Assembly: GCA_034716415.1 (NCBI GenBank)
Contig: JAYEJB010000001.1
Location: 1-6,590, forward strand
Direction of reading: 5' to 3'
Length of the DNA stretch: 6,590 nucleotides
Source of the DNA: JAYEJB01 sp034716415
Lineage (GTDB): Bacteria > Patescibacteriota > Patescibacteriia > SG8-24
Positions 1 through 5,313 of this stretch are shown piece after piece. The notes under the pieces were generated by a model. That model was not told the origin of the DNA and did no database searches. It saw nothing but the letters and a program-made list of their open reading frames with translations. Both the position numbers and the translations under genes were made by a program. How positions within the stretch are numbered: the stretch's first letter is position 1; each line of letters begins with the position of its first letter.

Positions 1-35
1 GGCGAAAACTTCTAACGAGGTCAACCCCGTTAGAA
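1..35. repeat. Intergenic hairpin repeat, copy 1
   Basis: This copy is identical over 35 bases to 105-139 and may begin before the window. It contains inverted arms TTCTAACG (10-17) and CGTTAGAA (28-35). The pairing continues inward as GG (19-20) with CC (25-26), leaving a TCAA loop and one A-C mismatch (18/27). On the opposite strand that mismatch becomes a G-U wobble. A weakly similar tail containing TCGGCT follows both copies. I recall similar elements from CPR metagenome genomes but cannot name a family. There is no T-tract, so it is not a classical terminator. Confidence 0.85.
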
Positions 36-49
36 ATATTCGGCTAAGA

Positions 50-99
50 CGCACCGACGCAGGGCTAGGACAGGCCGCACCTAGCCCCGCGTCGGTGCG
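50..99. repeat. Long GC-rich hairpin between the two direct repeats
   Basis: Bases 50-69 pair with 80-99 through a roughly 20-bp stem with a 10-base loop (70-79). The outer arms are GCACCGACGC (51-60) and GCGTCGGTGC (89-98). The inner arms are GGGCTAGG (62-69) and CCTAGCCC (80-87). The only interruption is A61 opposite C88. It is exactly centred between the direct repeats, so the unit reads hairpin A, hairpin B, hairpin A. No T-tract follows in either direction. The function is unknown; a mobile REP-like element or a structured minus-strand RNA are possibilities. Confidence 0.8.
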
Positions 100-104
100 C
101 CCGT

Positions 105-141
105 GGCGAAAACTTCTAACGAGGTCAACCCCGTTAGAAGT
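105..141. repeat. Intergenic hairpin repeat, copy 2
   Basis: This is the second copy of the element at 1-35. Its stem is two pairs longer than in copy 1, because A112 and C113 pair with T141 and G140, giving 13 pairs (112-124 with 129-141) around a TCAA loop. The same A-C mismatch is present (122/131). It ends about 90 bases upstream of the first gene. The remaining leader (142-231) holds only a weak TATACT (151-156) without a convincing -35 box. Confidence 0.85.
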
Positions 142-231
142 GTCGGCTCCTATACTTCTGTACTCCCGCCATTCTGGACTCGGACGGCGTTGGCGAGTAC
201 ATTGAGTGGGTAGCATCATCATCTACAGTCT

Positions 232-1812
232 ATGGATCAGGAGGAGCAAAAAAAAGACACGTCGACCGTCGTCAAGCGCGGTTCCATAGAGGCCCACGCT
301 TATGTCTTCACGGCGAGTTTCTGTCTGATGGTCATCGAGTTGGTGGCTGGCAGGATCATGGCGCCGTATCTCGGCAGCTCGCTTTACACCTGGACCAGCG
401 TCATCGGGGTCGTGTTGACCGGCATAACGCTCGGCAATTACGTCGGCGGCGTGCTGGCGGAGCGCGGGGCGCGCTGGAAGAGCGTGGCGACCCTGTTCGC
501 GTTCGCCGGATTCGCGCTGGCGGTCTCATTCTATACGTATTCGCCGACGTCCGACTTCGTGTACGCCCTGGGACTGCCGATGCCGATGGCGACATTCATC
601 TTCTCGTTCGTCGGTTTTTTCCCGATGAGCATCCTGTTGAGCATGATCACGCCGATCGTCATCACGCTGTCGCTGACCTCGCTCAAGAAGACCGGCACCA
701 CGGTCGGCAGGATCTACGCCGTTTCCGCGGCTGCGAGCATCGCCGGTACGTTCGCGGCGGGCTACGTGCTCATTCCGCTCCTGGGAGTGAAGACGATCGT
801 GCTGATCGTTTCCGCGGTCCTACTGCTCGCGGGTATCTTGGCCTCGCGCGGCGGCACGGCGAAGGAGTTGGCGGTCAAGGTGGCGGTGCTGCTGCTGTGG
901 GCCAGTTTCCTGACGCCGAAGTTCTGCCTGGTCGAGACCGCCTACTACTGCATCAGCGTCGATCCGGCGATGTCGGAGCGCGGCTACGGACATCGTCTGA
1001 TACTCGACAGGCTCACGCACAGTTTTGTCTTCAATGATCCCGACATCCTCGAATACGATTACGAGACAGTCTACGGTGTCGTGACCGAGTACGCGCACCG
1101 CAGACTCGACGGCAAGCGGCCGTTGCGGACGCTGTCTATCGGCGGCGGGGGATACACGATGCCGAAATATGTCGTCGACAACTATTCGGGTGCGCAGGTA
1201 GATGTCGTCGAGATCGATCCTATGGTCACCGAAACCAACGTGAAGCATCTCGGTCTGAATCCGTACGGCGATATCCGGACCTACAACCAGGACGCGCGGA
1301 TGTTCATGGCGCACGGGGCGGACGGCAACCGTTACGACGTCATCTTCGGCGACGCCTTTAACGACTATTCCATCCCGTACCACCTGACGACCGTCGAGTT
1401 CCTGGAGTCGGTCAGGGACACGCTGACCCCCGGCGGCATCTACGCCATGAATTCCATCGACGATTTCGAGCGTGGGCGCGTACTGGCGTCGTTTCTCCGT
1501 ACGGTCGGAGAGGTCTTCCCTTACGTCGAGGTCTCGCCGATGGGGCACGACTGGAAGAAGGTCGGCCGCAACACGTTCATAATCTTCGCTTCGTTCGAAC
1601 CGTTCGATCGGTATGAATGGAACGTGAGCGCCGACTCGGCCTTCGCGGATCACATCTTGTCGCCCTACTCATTACCGCTCGCGGACGCCAAGTTCCTGAT
1701 GCCCGCCGACGAGATGTCGTTTCTCGTCAGTGACAGGAAGGGGATCCTGCTGACCGATAATTACGCGCCCGTGGACAGTCTGACCGCCCCGCTTTTTTCG
1801 AGGCGACAATAA
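232..1812 (+). CDS. Membrane-fused spermidine synthase-like protein
   Basis: This 526-residue protein joins a membrane domain to a spermidine-synthase-like Rossmann domain. About seven hydrophobic segments occupy residues 24-230, including a conserved-looking ELVAGRIMAPYLG (36-48). The C-terminal half carries GGGGYTMP (304-311, nucleotide-binding loop), VVEIDP (325-330), NQDAR (352-356), GDAF with Asp374, SIPYHLTT (380-387) and LTDNYAPVD (507-515). These match the fused MFS/spermidine synthase group. Soluble spermidine synthases move an aminopropyl group from decarboxylated S-adenosylmethionine to putrescine. Many membrane-fused relatives have no proven activity, and no SpeD partner is visible here, so the substrate is open. 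ATG 232 is the first start after an in-frame TAG at 211-213. No clear Shine-Dalgarno sequence precedes it. The gene ends in TAA without an evident U-tract terminator. Confidence 0.88.
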   Translation: MDQEEQKKDTSTVVKRGSIEAHAYVFTASFCLMVIELVAGRIMAPYLGSSLYTWTSVIGVVLTGITLGNYVGGVLAERGARWKSVATLFAFAGFALAVSFYTYSPTSDFVYALGLPMPMATFIFSFVGFFPMSILLSMITPIVITLSLTSLKKTGTTVGRIYAVSAAASIAGTFAAGYVLIPLLGVKTIVLIVSAVLLLAGILASRGGTAKELAVKVAVLLLWASFLTPKFCLVETAYYCISVDPAMSERGYGHRLILDRLTHSFVFNDPDILEYDYETVYGVVTEYAHRRLDGKRPLRTLSIGGGGYTMPKYVVDNYSGAQVDVVEIDPMVTETNVKHLGLNPYGDIRTYNQDARMFMAHGADGNRYDVIFGDAFNDYSIPYHLTTVEFLESVRDTLTPGGIYAMNSIDDFERGRVLASFLRTVGEVFPYVEVSPMGHDWKKVGRNTFIIFASFEPFDRYEWNVSADSAFADHILSPYSLPLADAKFLMPADEMSFLVSDRKGILLTDNYAPVDSLTAPLFSRRQ

Positions 1813-1844
1813 TCAGGTGAATCGATTCTCGAATGAAGACCCCC

Positions 1845-1890
1845 GGGCTGAAGCCCTGCCTGCCGGCAGGCAGGCCGCGGTATTCTGCGG
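1845..1890. repeat. Intergenic palindrome cluster
   Basis: The core is a perfect 20-bp palindrome (1855-1874), made of CCTGCCTGCC followed by its own complement. Immediately to its left, and partly overlapping it, GGGCT (1845-1849) pairs with AGCCC (1852-1856). To its right, CCGC (1875-1878) can pair with GCGG (1887-1890). No run of T follows directly, so it is not a standard Rho-independent terminator, though it lies between two co-directional genes and could slow polymerase or protect an mRNA 3' end. I recall the same palindrome as a dispersed element in metagenome assemblies, where its translation (PAGRQ) shows up in spurious proteins. Confidence 0.8.
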
Positions 1891-1920
1891 AGGCGAATAA
1901 GTGCGCTGAGTGCTCTTTTT

Positions 1921-1929
1921 TGTTATAAT
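1921..1929 (+). promoter_or_regulatory. Extended -10 promoter of the beta-propeller gene
   Basis: TGT followed by a perfect TATAAT (1924-1929) matches the extended -10 form TGnTATAAT. No good -35 box lies 16-18 bases upstream, which extended -10 promoters can tolerate. The predicted transcription start is near 1936, leaving a leader of about 20 bases before ATG 1956. This rules out the upstream TTG (1929) as a start for transcripts from this promoter. Confidence 0.65.
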
Positions 1930-1955
1930 TGCGGGGCAAAGTAAACAGACCAACT

Positions 1956-4049
1956 ATGGTTCGATTGAAGACTACCAAAAAGCTGTCCGGCACCCGCTTT
2001 AAGACGGCCGGAGTGTTGATCACGGTGATATTGTCCGGCGTCCTGGTTGCCGGGACGATAGCGGTGTGGATCATCAGTGGACCGGCCATTGCGCCTTCGG
2101 GCGGTCCGGGCGGAACGGCGGCGGGTCCTGTCATCAATCAGGTGGCTGATATGGAACCGTTCGCGGACGTGAACGAGTTCACCGAATGGATGGTCGATGC
2201 GGACGCCAAAGCCCAGCAGTCGGGATATTTCGGTGGATTCAGCCGGGGCATGGTCGTAGAGGAAACGGCATTGGGTATGGATATGGCCGCGCCGTCCGCC
2301 ATAGGGCTCGGCATGAAGGAGGATTCAGAGATCGGCGGTGCCGGAGTGGAGCGCTTCTCGGAGACCAACGTCCAGGTGATGGGGATAGACGAACCGGACA
2401 TCCTGAAGACCGACGGCGAGGAGATCTACTATTCGCCGCAGAGCGGCTATTACTTCCCGATGCCGCGGATCGAGATGATGGACACGGAGATGGGGATGAT
2501 CGCCCCGTCGCCGGACTTCTACCGTCAGCCGACCATCAAGGCGATTGACGCGTTCCCGCCGGAAGACATGGAGATCGATTCGGAGATCGAGAAGACCGGA
2601 AATCTGTTGTTGCACGACGATGTGCTGACCGTCCTGTCGCATGACGGGATCTATGCGTACGACGTGTCCGATCCGGAAGCGCCCAAGGAGACCTGGAACT
2701 ATTCTTACGAGAGAAGCAATTATCCGGTCGCCTCGAGGCTGCGCGACGGCAAGCTGTACGTCGTCCTGGCGAGCGGTATCAACCGCGGCCGTCCGTGTCC
2801 GTACGTGCCGGTGTTGCGCGACGGTGAAGATGTCTCGATCCGCTGCGACAGCATCTGGCATCCGATCATTCCGGTACCGTCCGATGTCACCTATACCGTG
2901 TTGAAGGTGGACATGGTGACCGGTGAGACCGTGGGTACGGTGTCGTTCGTCGGTTCCAGGTCCGCGTCGACGGTCTACATGTCGGCGGACAACATTTACG
3001 TCACCTATGTCTATCCGCCGGACGTGTTCACGTTCATCAGCGGTTTCCTCGGTGCGAACAGCGATCTCGTTCCGGGATGGGCGATCAGGAAGATCAAGCG
3101 TGTCTCCGGTTACGACATCTCCGAAGAGGCCAAGCTGGTCGAGCTGCGCAATATCATGGAGCAGTGGACCGAGAGTATGGATGAAGACGAGATGCTGCGG
3201 GTCGCGAACGAGCTCGAGAACAGGGCCGACATCTGGTTCAAGGCGCATAGCCGCGAGTTGCAGAGCACGGGAATCGTGCGCGTCAACGTGGAAGGACTCG
3301 AGGTCGAGTCCTCCGGGACCGTTCCGGGTCTGTTGCTGAACCAGTTCTCGCTCGATGAGTATCAGGATCACCTGCGTGTCGCCACGACGGTCGGCGAGTC
3401 GCGCGGGTTGTTCTGGCAGTTCGGATTCAGCGGCAGCGGTGAGAGCGCCAACGACGTCTATGTGCTGGACATGGGAATGAACACCGTGGGTTCGGCGCTC
3501 GACATGGGGCTCGACGAAAGGATATATTCGGTCAGGTTCCTCAAGGACAGGGGTTACGTGGTGACGTTCAGACAGATCGATCCGTTCTACGTGCTCGACT
3601 TGAGTGATCCGACCGCTCCGCTCATCAAGGGTGAACTGAAGATTCCGGGATACTCGTCGTATCTGCATCCGATGCCGGACGGCAGTGTGCTCGGAATCGG
3701 CAAAGAAGATAATCGGGTCAAGATATCGTTATTCGACGTGACCGACCCGGCTTCACCGAAGGAGGTCTCGAAATACACGCTCAACGAGTACTGGTCGGAT
3801 ATCTTGAGCACGCATCACGCGTTCCTGCTCGACGCGAAACATGAGATATTCTTCCTGCCGGGGAGTAGGGGAGGTTACGTGTTCTCATACGAGGACAACG
3901 AATTCGAGCTGGTGAAGGCGGTCAGTGAAGTATCCGCGCGGCGGGCGCTTTACATCAATGATTTCCTTTATGTCGTCGGCGATGACGAGATCGTGGTGCT
4001 GGACATGGAAGATTGGGAGCGGGTGAGTGAGTTGGGGTTGAGACAGTAA
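1956..4049 (+). CDS. Membrane-anchored secreted beta-propeller protein
   Basis: This 697-residue protein has one N-terminal membrane segment (about 18-41) after a basic tail, then a long extracytoplasmic region. The signature TNVQVMGIDEPDILKTDG (about 137-154) is the hallmark of the Beta_propel family (PF09826, COG4880), distantly related to WD40 propellers. Further family-like stretches are VPGLLLNQFSLDEY, LHPMPDGSVLGIG, and KISLFDVTDP in the last third, from about residue 563 onward. There is no lipobox or obvious signal-peptidase site, so it is probably an anchored protein facing outward. The only two cysteines (281 and 297) are close enough to form one disulfide. A helical, charged insertion (about 390-430) sits inside the propeller. 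Residues about 95-190 are rich in methionine and acidic residues. The family's biochemical role is unknown. ATG 1956 is preferred over TTG 1929 because the -10 box overlaps that TTG. No clear Shine-Dalgarno sequence is seen. Confidence 0.9.
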   Translation: MVRLKTTKKLSGTRFKTAGVLITVILSGVLVAGTIAVWIISGPAIAPSGGPGGTAAGPVINQVADMEPFADVNEFTEWMVDADAKAQQSGYFGGFSRGMVVEETALGMDMAAPSAIGLGMKEDSEIGGAGVERFSETNVQVMGIDEPDILKTDGEEIYYSPQSGYYFPMPRIEMMDTEMGMIAPSPDFYRQPTIKAIDAFPPEDMEIDSEIEKTGNLLLHDDVLTVLSHDGIYAYDVSDPEAPKETWNYSYERSNYPVASRLRDGKLYVVLASGINRGRPCPYVPVLRDGEDVSIRCDSIWHPIIPVPSDVTYTVLKVDMVTGETVGTVSFVGSRSASTVYMSADNIYVTYVYPPDVFTFISGFLGANSDLVPGWAIRKIKRVSGYDISEEAKLVELRNIMEQWTESMDEDEMLRVANELENRADIWFKAHSRELQSTGIVRVNVEGLEVESSGTVPGLLLNQFSLDEYQDHLRVATTVGESRGLFWQFGFSGSGESANDVYVLDMGMNTVGSALDMGLDERIYSVRFLKDRGYVVTFRQIDPFYVLDLSDPTAPLIKGELKIPGYSSYLHPMPDGSVLGIGKEDNRVKISLFDVTDPASPKEVSKYTLNEYWSDILSTHHAFLLDAKHEIFFLPGSRGGYVFSYEDNEFELVKAVSEVSARRALYINDFLYVVGDDEIVVLDMEDWERVSELGLRQ

Positions 4050-4052
4050 AAA

Positions 4053-4124
4053 AGCGGGGATAGCGGGGACCGTCCGGCATCCGTCGGACTAGCGGGGACC
4101 GCGCACTCCGTGCGCTAGCGGGGA
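4053..4124 (+). repeat. AGCGGGGA repeat module after the beta-propeller gene
   Basis: AGCGGGGA occurs four times in one direction (4053-4060, 4062-4069, 4091-4098, 4117-4124), starting four bases after the TAA stop. The first two are spaced 9 bp apart. The next gaps each hold a small hairpin: GTCCGGC (4072-4078) with GTCGGAC (4083-4089) around ATCC, and GCGCAC (4101-4106) with GTGCGC (4110-4115) around TCC. The last copy, extended to TAGCGGGGAAAG (4116-4127), is the exact complement of 4176-4187 and encloses the terminator. Its relative lies at 6371-6459. Confidence 0.85.
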
Positions 4125-4145
4125 AAGATGAAAACTTAAAAATCT

Positions 4146-4169
4146 AAAAAGGGGCGTAAGCCCCTTTTT
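4146..4169. terminator. Bidirectional Rho-independent terminator
   Basis: AAAAAGGGGC (4146-4155), loop GTAA, GCCCCTTTTT (4160-4169) forms a ten-pair hairpin with A and T tracts on both sides, so it works in either direction. It lies between the ends of two convergent genes and can serve both. It is nested inside the 12-pair outer stem formed by 4116-4127 and 4176-4187. Confidence 0.92.
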
Positions 4170-4178
4170 TGATTTCTT

Positions 4179-4204
4179 TCCCCGCTATCCCCGCTATCCC
4201 CGCT
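4179..4204 (-). repeat. TCCCCGCT 9-bp tandem repeat, mirror of 4053-4124
   Basis: TCCCCGCT occurs at 4179-4186, 4188-4195 and 4197-4204 with a 9-bp period. On the minus strand this reads AGCGGGGATAGCGGGGA, the same repeat that follows the opposing plus-strand gene. It overlaps the 3' end of the methyltransferase gene and supplies its last codons and its TAG stop (4194-4196). The repeat thus continues into coding sequence. It is the same unit as the array at 6516-6590. Confidence 0.9.
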
Positions 4205-4859
4205 GATAGAGAGCTATCGCCAGCGCGTGAGTCACGTTCAACGACTCCAGCTTTTCATCATGCGGTATCTCGATCGAGGTGCCCGCGTTCGGCAGTCGGA
4301 TTCCCGAGCCTTCACTGCCGGCGATGATGGTGATACGCTTCGGTTTGGCGAGTGTTTCCGGTCCCTTCGTCTGCTCCTGTCTCTCGAGCCTGAACACCTC
4401 ACGGTCAGATGCCGCGATGTATTCCGCAGCTTCAGACGGCGACATGCGCGTCCACGGTACCTGGAACATCGCGCCGGCGGATGAGCGGATCACTTTCGGA
4501 GACGACACGTCGACCGATTCCACCAGAAGCAACGCCGCACCGAATCCCAGGCAAAGGCGCAGTACCGCGCCGACGTTACCCGGATCCTGCACGCCGTCCA
4601 AGACCACCAGGGTGGGGGAGTTATCGATGTCTTCACGACCCCATTCAGGAATGCGCGCGACCGCGGCCTCATCCTGCGGGGTCTCGGTCGTCACTAGCGC
4701 GTTGAATTCGGTCGTGTCCTCGCGGGTGAATACGAATTCGACCGCCTTGCCCGCGGTTTCGATCGCTTTTACTCCCTCGACCAGGCATTTTCCGCTCTTC
4801 TCACGGCCTTTTCGGCTCTTCAGCGAGCGGATAAGTTTTTCTTCTGCTTTGCTGAGCAT
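4194..4859 (-). CDS. SpoU/TrmH-family RNA 2'-O-ribose methyltransferase
   Basis: This enzyme of 221 residues should transfer methyl from S-adenosylmethionine to a ribose 2'-OH in rRNA or tRNA. The three SPOUT knot motifs are present: LDGVQDPGNVGAVLR (87-101, with Asn95 and Arg101 as the NxGxxxR pair), IIAGSEGSGI (178-187) and IPHDEKLESLNVTHALAI (198-215). The N-terminal stretch LSKAEEKLIRSL to CLVEGVKAI resembles the substrate-binding domain of the RlmB/TsnR-like branch. The exact target nucleotide cannot be read from the sequence. A longer start at 4880 would give 228 residues. I prefer ATG 4859, because the homology-like MLSKAEEK begins there and the likely -10 box (4868-4873) lies between the two starts. 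No Shine-Dalgarno sequence precedes either. With this start the mRNA would be leaderless or nearly so. The C-terminal QRG and stop lie within the 9-bp repeat. Confidence 0.9.
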   Translation of the reverse strand: MLSKAEEKLIRSLKSRKGREKSGKCLVEGVKAIETAGKAVEFVFTREDTTEFNALVTTETPQDEAAVARIPEWGREDIDNSPTLVVLDGVQDPGNVGAVLRLCLGFGAALLLVESVDVSSPKVIRSSAGAMFQVPWTRMSPSEAAEYIAASDREVFRLERQEQTKGPETLAKPKRITIIAGSEGSGIRLPNAGTSIEIPHDEKLESLNVTHALAIALYQRG

Positions 4860-4867
4860 ATGATGAA

Positions 4868-4896
4868 AGTCTAGGACCATAGCCAGCCGCCGTCAA
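4868..4896 (-). promoter_or_regulatory. Minus-strand promoter of the methyltransferase gene
   Basis: Read on the minus strand, TTGACG (4896-4891) and TAGACT (4873-4868) are separated by exactly 17 bases, matching sigma-70-type -35 and -10 boxes at five and four of six positions. The predicted start near 4861 is only about two bases before ATG 4859. The -35 box is one half of the palindrome it shares with the divergent promoter. Confidence 0.5.
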
Positions 4897-4906
4897 ACAG
4901 TTGACG
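4891..4906. promoter_or_regulatory. Palindrome built from two divergent -35 boxes
   Basis: CGTCAAACAGTTGACG is an inverted repeat with six-base arms and a four-base centre. Each arm is a -35-like TTGACG for one of two divergent promoters. The boxes are only four bases apart, so two polymerases could hardly bind at once, and one bound regulator could block both. Whether the symmetry is an operator or only a side effect of two similar -35 boxes is not known. Confidence 0.55.
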
Positions 4907-4929
4907 TGGACGACTTTTTTCGTTAATAT
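4901..4929 (+). promoter_or_regulatory. Plus-strand promoter of the small membrane protein gene
   Basis: TTGACG (4901-4906) and TAATAT (4924-4929) are separated by exactly 17 bases. The predicted start is near 4936, leaving a leader of about 22 bases that contains a strong ribosome binding site. The start codon TTG at 4901 that would extend the gene upstream is the -35 box itself. Confidence 0.65.
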
Positions 4930-4942
4930 CATCGGTCGATGG

Positions 4943-4957
4943 GAAAGGAGTCCTTTC
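4943..4957 (+). promoter_or_regulatory. Ribosome binding site inside a palindrome
   Basis: AAGGAG (4945-4950) lies seven bases before ATG 4958 and is the only strong Shine-Dalgarno sequence in the window, which fixes this start. It sits in the perfect inverted repeat GAAAGGAGTCCTTTC, which directly abuts the start codon. In RNA, GAAAGG (4943-4948) could pair with CCTTTC (4952-4957) over a three-base loop and cover most of the binding site. Confidence 0.75.
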
Positions 4958-5179
4958 ATGCGTAAGTTGAACGTCGGAACGGCCATCATGGCTTTAGTGC
5001 TCGGGGTGCTGACGGCGCTGATATCAGTTCCGACCTGGGAGATGCTGCAAGAGAGTGTCAAACACGATCAGTCCATGTTCAATGGTTTCCTGCTCGGGGG
5101 CCTGCTCTCCGGTATCGTCACCTGCACGCTCGGTGTCGCCACGCTCCAGATGCTGGTCCGGTTCATCAAAGGGCTGTAG
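4958..5179 (+). CDS. Small two-segment membrane protein, function unknown
   Basis: This 73-residue protein has a short basic start (MRKLN), a hydrophobic segment at about 6-25, a polar hydrophilic stretch (about 27-41) and a second hydrophobic segment at about 43-66, then a basic end (RFIKGL). With positive charge at both ends, a hairpin with its loop outside is the expected topology. I recognise no family. The start is fixed by AAGGAG at 4945-4950. It is transcribed alone: it has its own promoter (4901-4929) and its own terminator (5202-5229). It is divergent from the methyltransferase gene and shares its control region. The coding style resembles the neighbours and the ribosome binding site is strong, so I take it as real. 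Confidence 0.75.
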   Translation: MRKLNVGTAIMALVLGVLTALISVPTWEMLQESVKHDQSMFNGFLLGGLLSGIVTCTLGVATLQMLVRFIKGL

Positions 5180-5201
5180 CGTTACGTGATCGGCAATCTT
5201 T

Positions 5202-5229
5202 AAAAGGACGGGGGCGCCGTTCTTTTTTT
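5202..5229 (+). terminator. Rho-independent terminator after the small membrane protein gene
   Basis: AAAAGGACGG (5202-5211) pairs with CCGTTCTTTT (5217-5226) around GGGCG, followed by a T run to 5229. One G-U wobble (5207/5221) pairs only in plus-strand RNA, which fits the direction of the upstream gene. It starts 22 bases after the stop codon. Confidence 0.88.
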
Positions 5230-5259
5230 AATATCTCGGATCAATCCAGCCATGATTCA

Positions 5260-5268
5260 TGGTATAAT
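5260..5268 (+). promoter_or_regulatory. Extended -10 promoter of the C39-like peptidase gene
   Basis: TGG followed by perfect TATAAT (5263-5268) fits the extended -10 form. No clear -35 box is present. The predicted start is near 5275, giving a leader of about 39 bases. This is the same promoter type as at 1921-1929. Confidence 0.65.
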
Positions 5269-5313
5269 TAATAAGTAAGCGTAAGCTAGGCTTAAAATAG
5301 AAACAAAGCAGAG

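Noticed and set aside
1..141. CRISPR array
   Set aside because: There are only two repeats, the single spacer is itself a long hairpin, and no cas gene is present.
151..156. TATACT as -10 box for the first gene
   Set aside because: No acceptable -35 box or TG extension accompanies it, and the leader would be about 70 bases with no ribosome binding site; too weak to annotate.
820..1653. Minus-strand open frame of 277 codons
   Set aside because: It is antisense to the spermidine-synthase-like gene, which has clear motifs; the antisense translation is low-complexity and Arg/Asp/Val-rich.
1929..1955. TTG start that would add nine residues to the beta-propeller protein
   Set aside because: The TTG overlaps the TATAAT box, so it would not be in the transcript from that promoter.
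1727..2137. Minus-strand open frame of 136 codons across the intergenic region
   Set aside because: It runs through the 20-bp palindrome and overlaps the ends of two well-supported genes; the translation of the palindrome (PAGRQ) is a known type of spurious peptide.
2325..3668. Long minus-strand open frame of 447 codons
   Set aside because: It lies fully opposite the beta-propeller gene, is full of Arg, His, Asp and Val as expected for an antisense shadow of a GC-rich gene, and shows no domain or start signal.
4901..4957. TTG start that would add 19 residues to the small membrane protein
   Set aside because: The TTG is part of the -35 box, and ATG 4958 has an ideal Shine-Dalgarno sequence.
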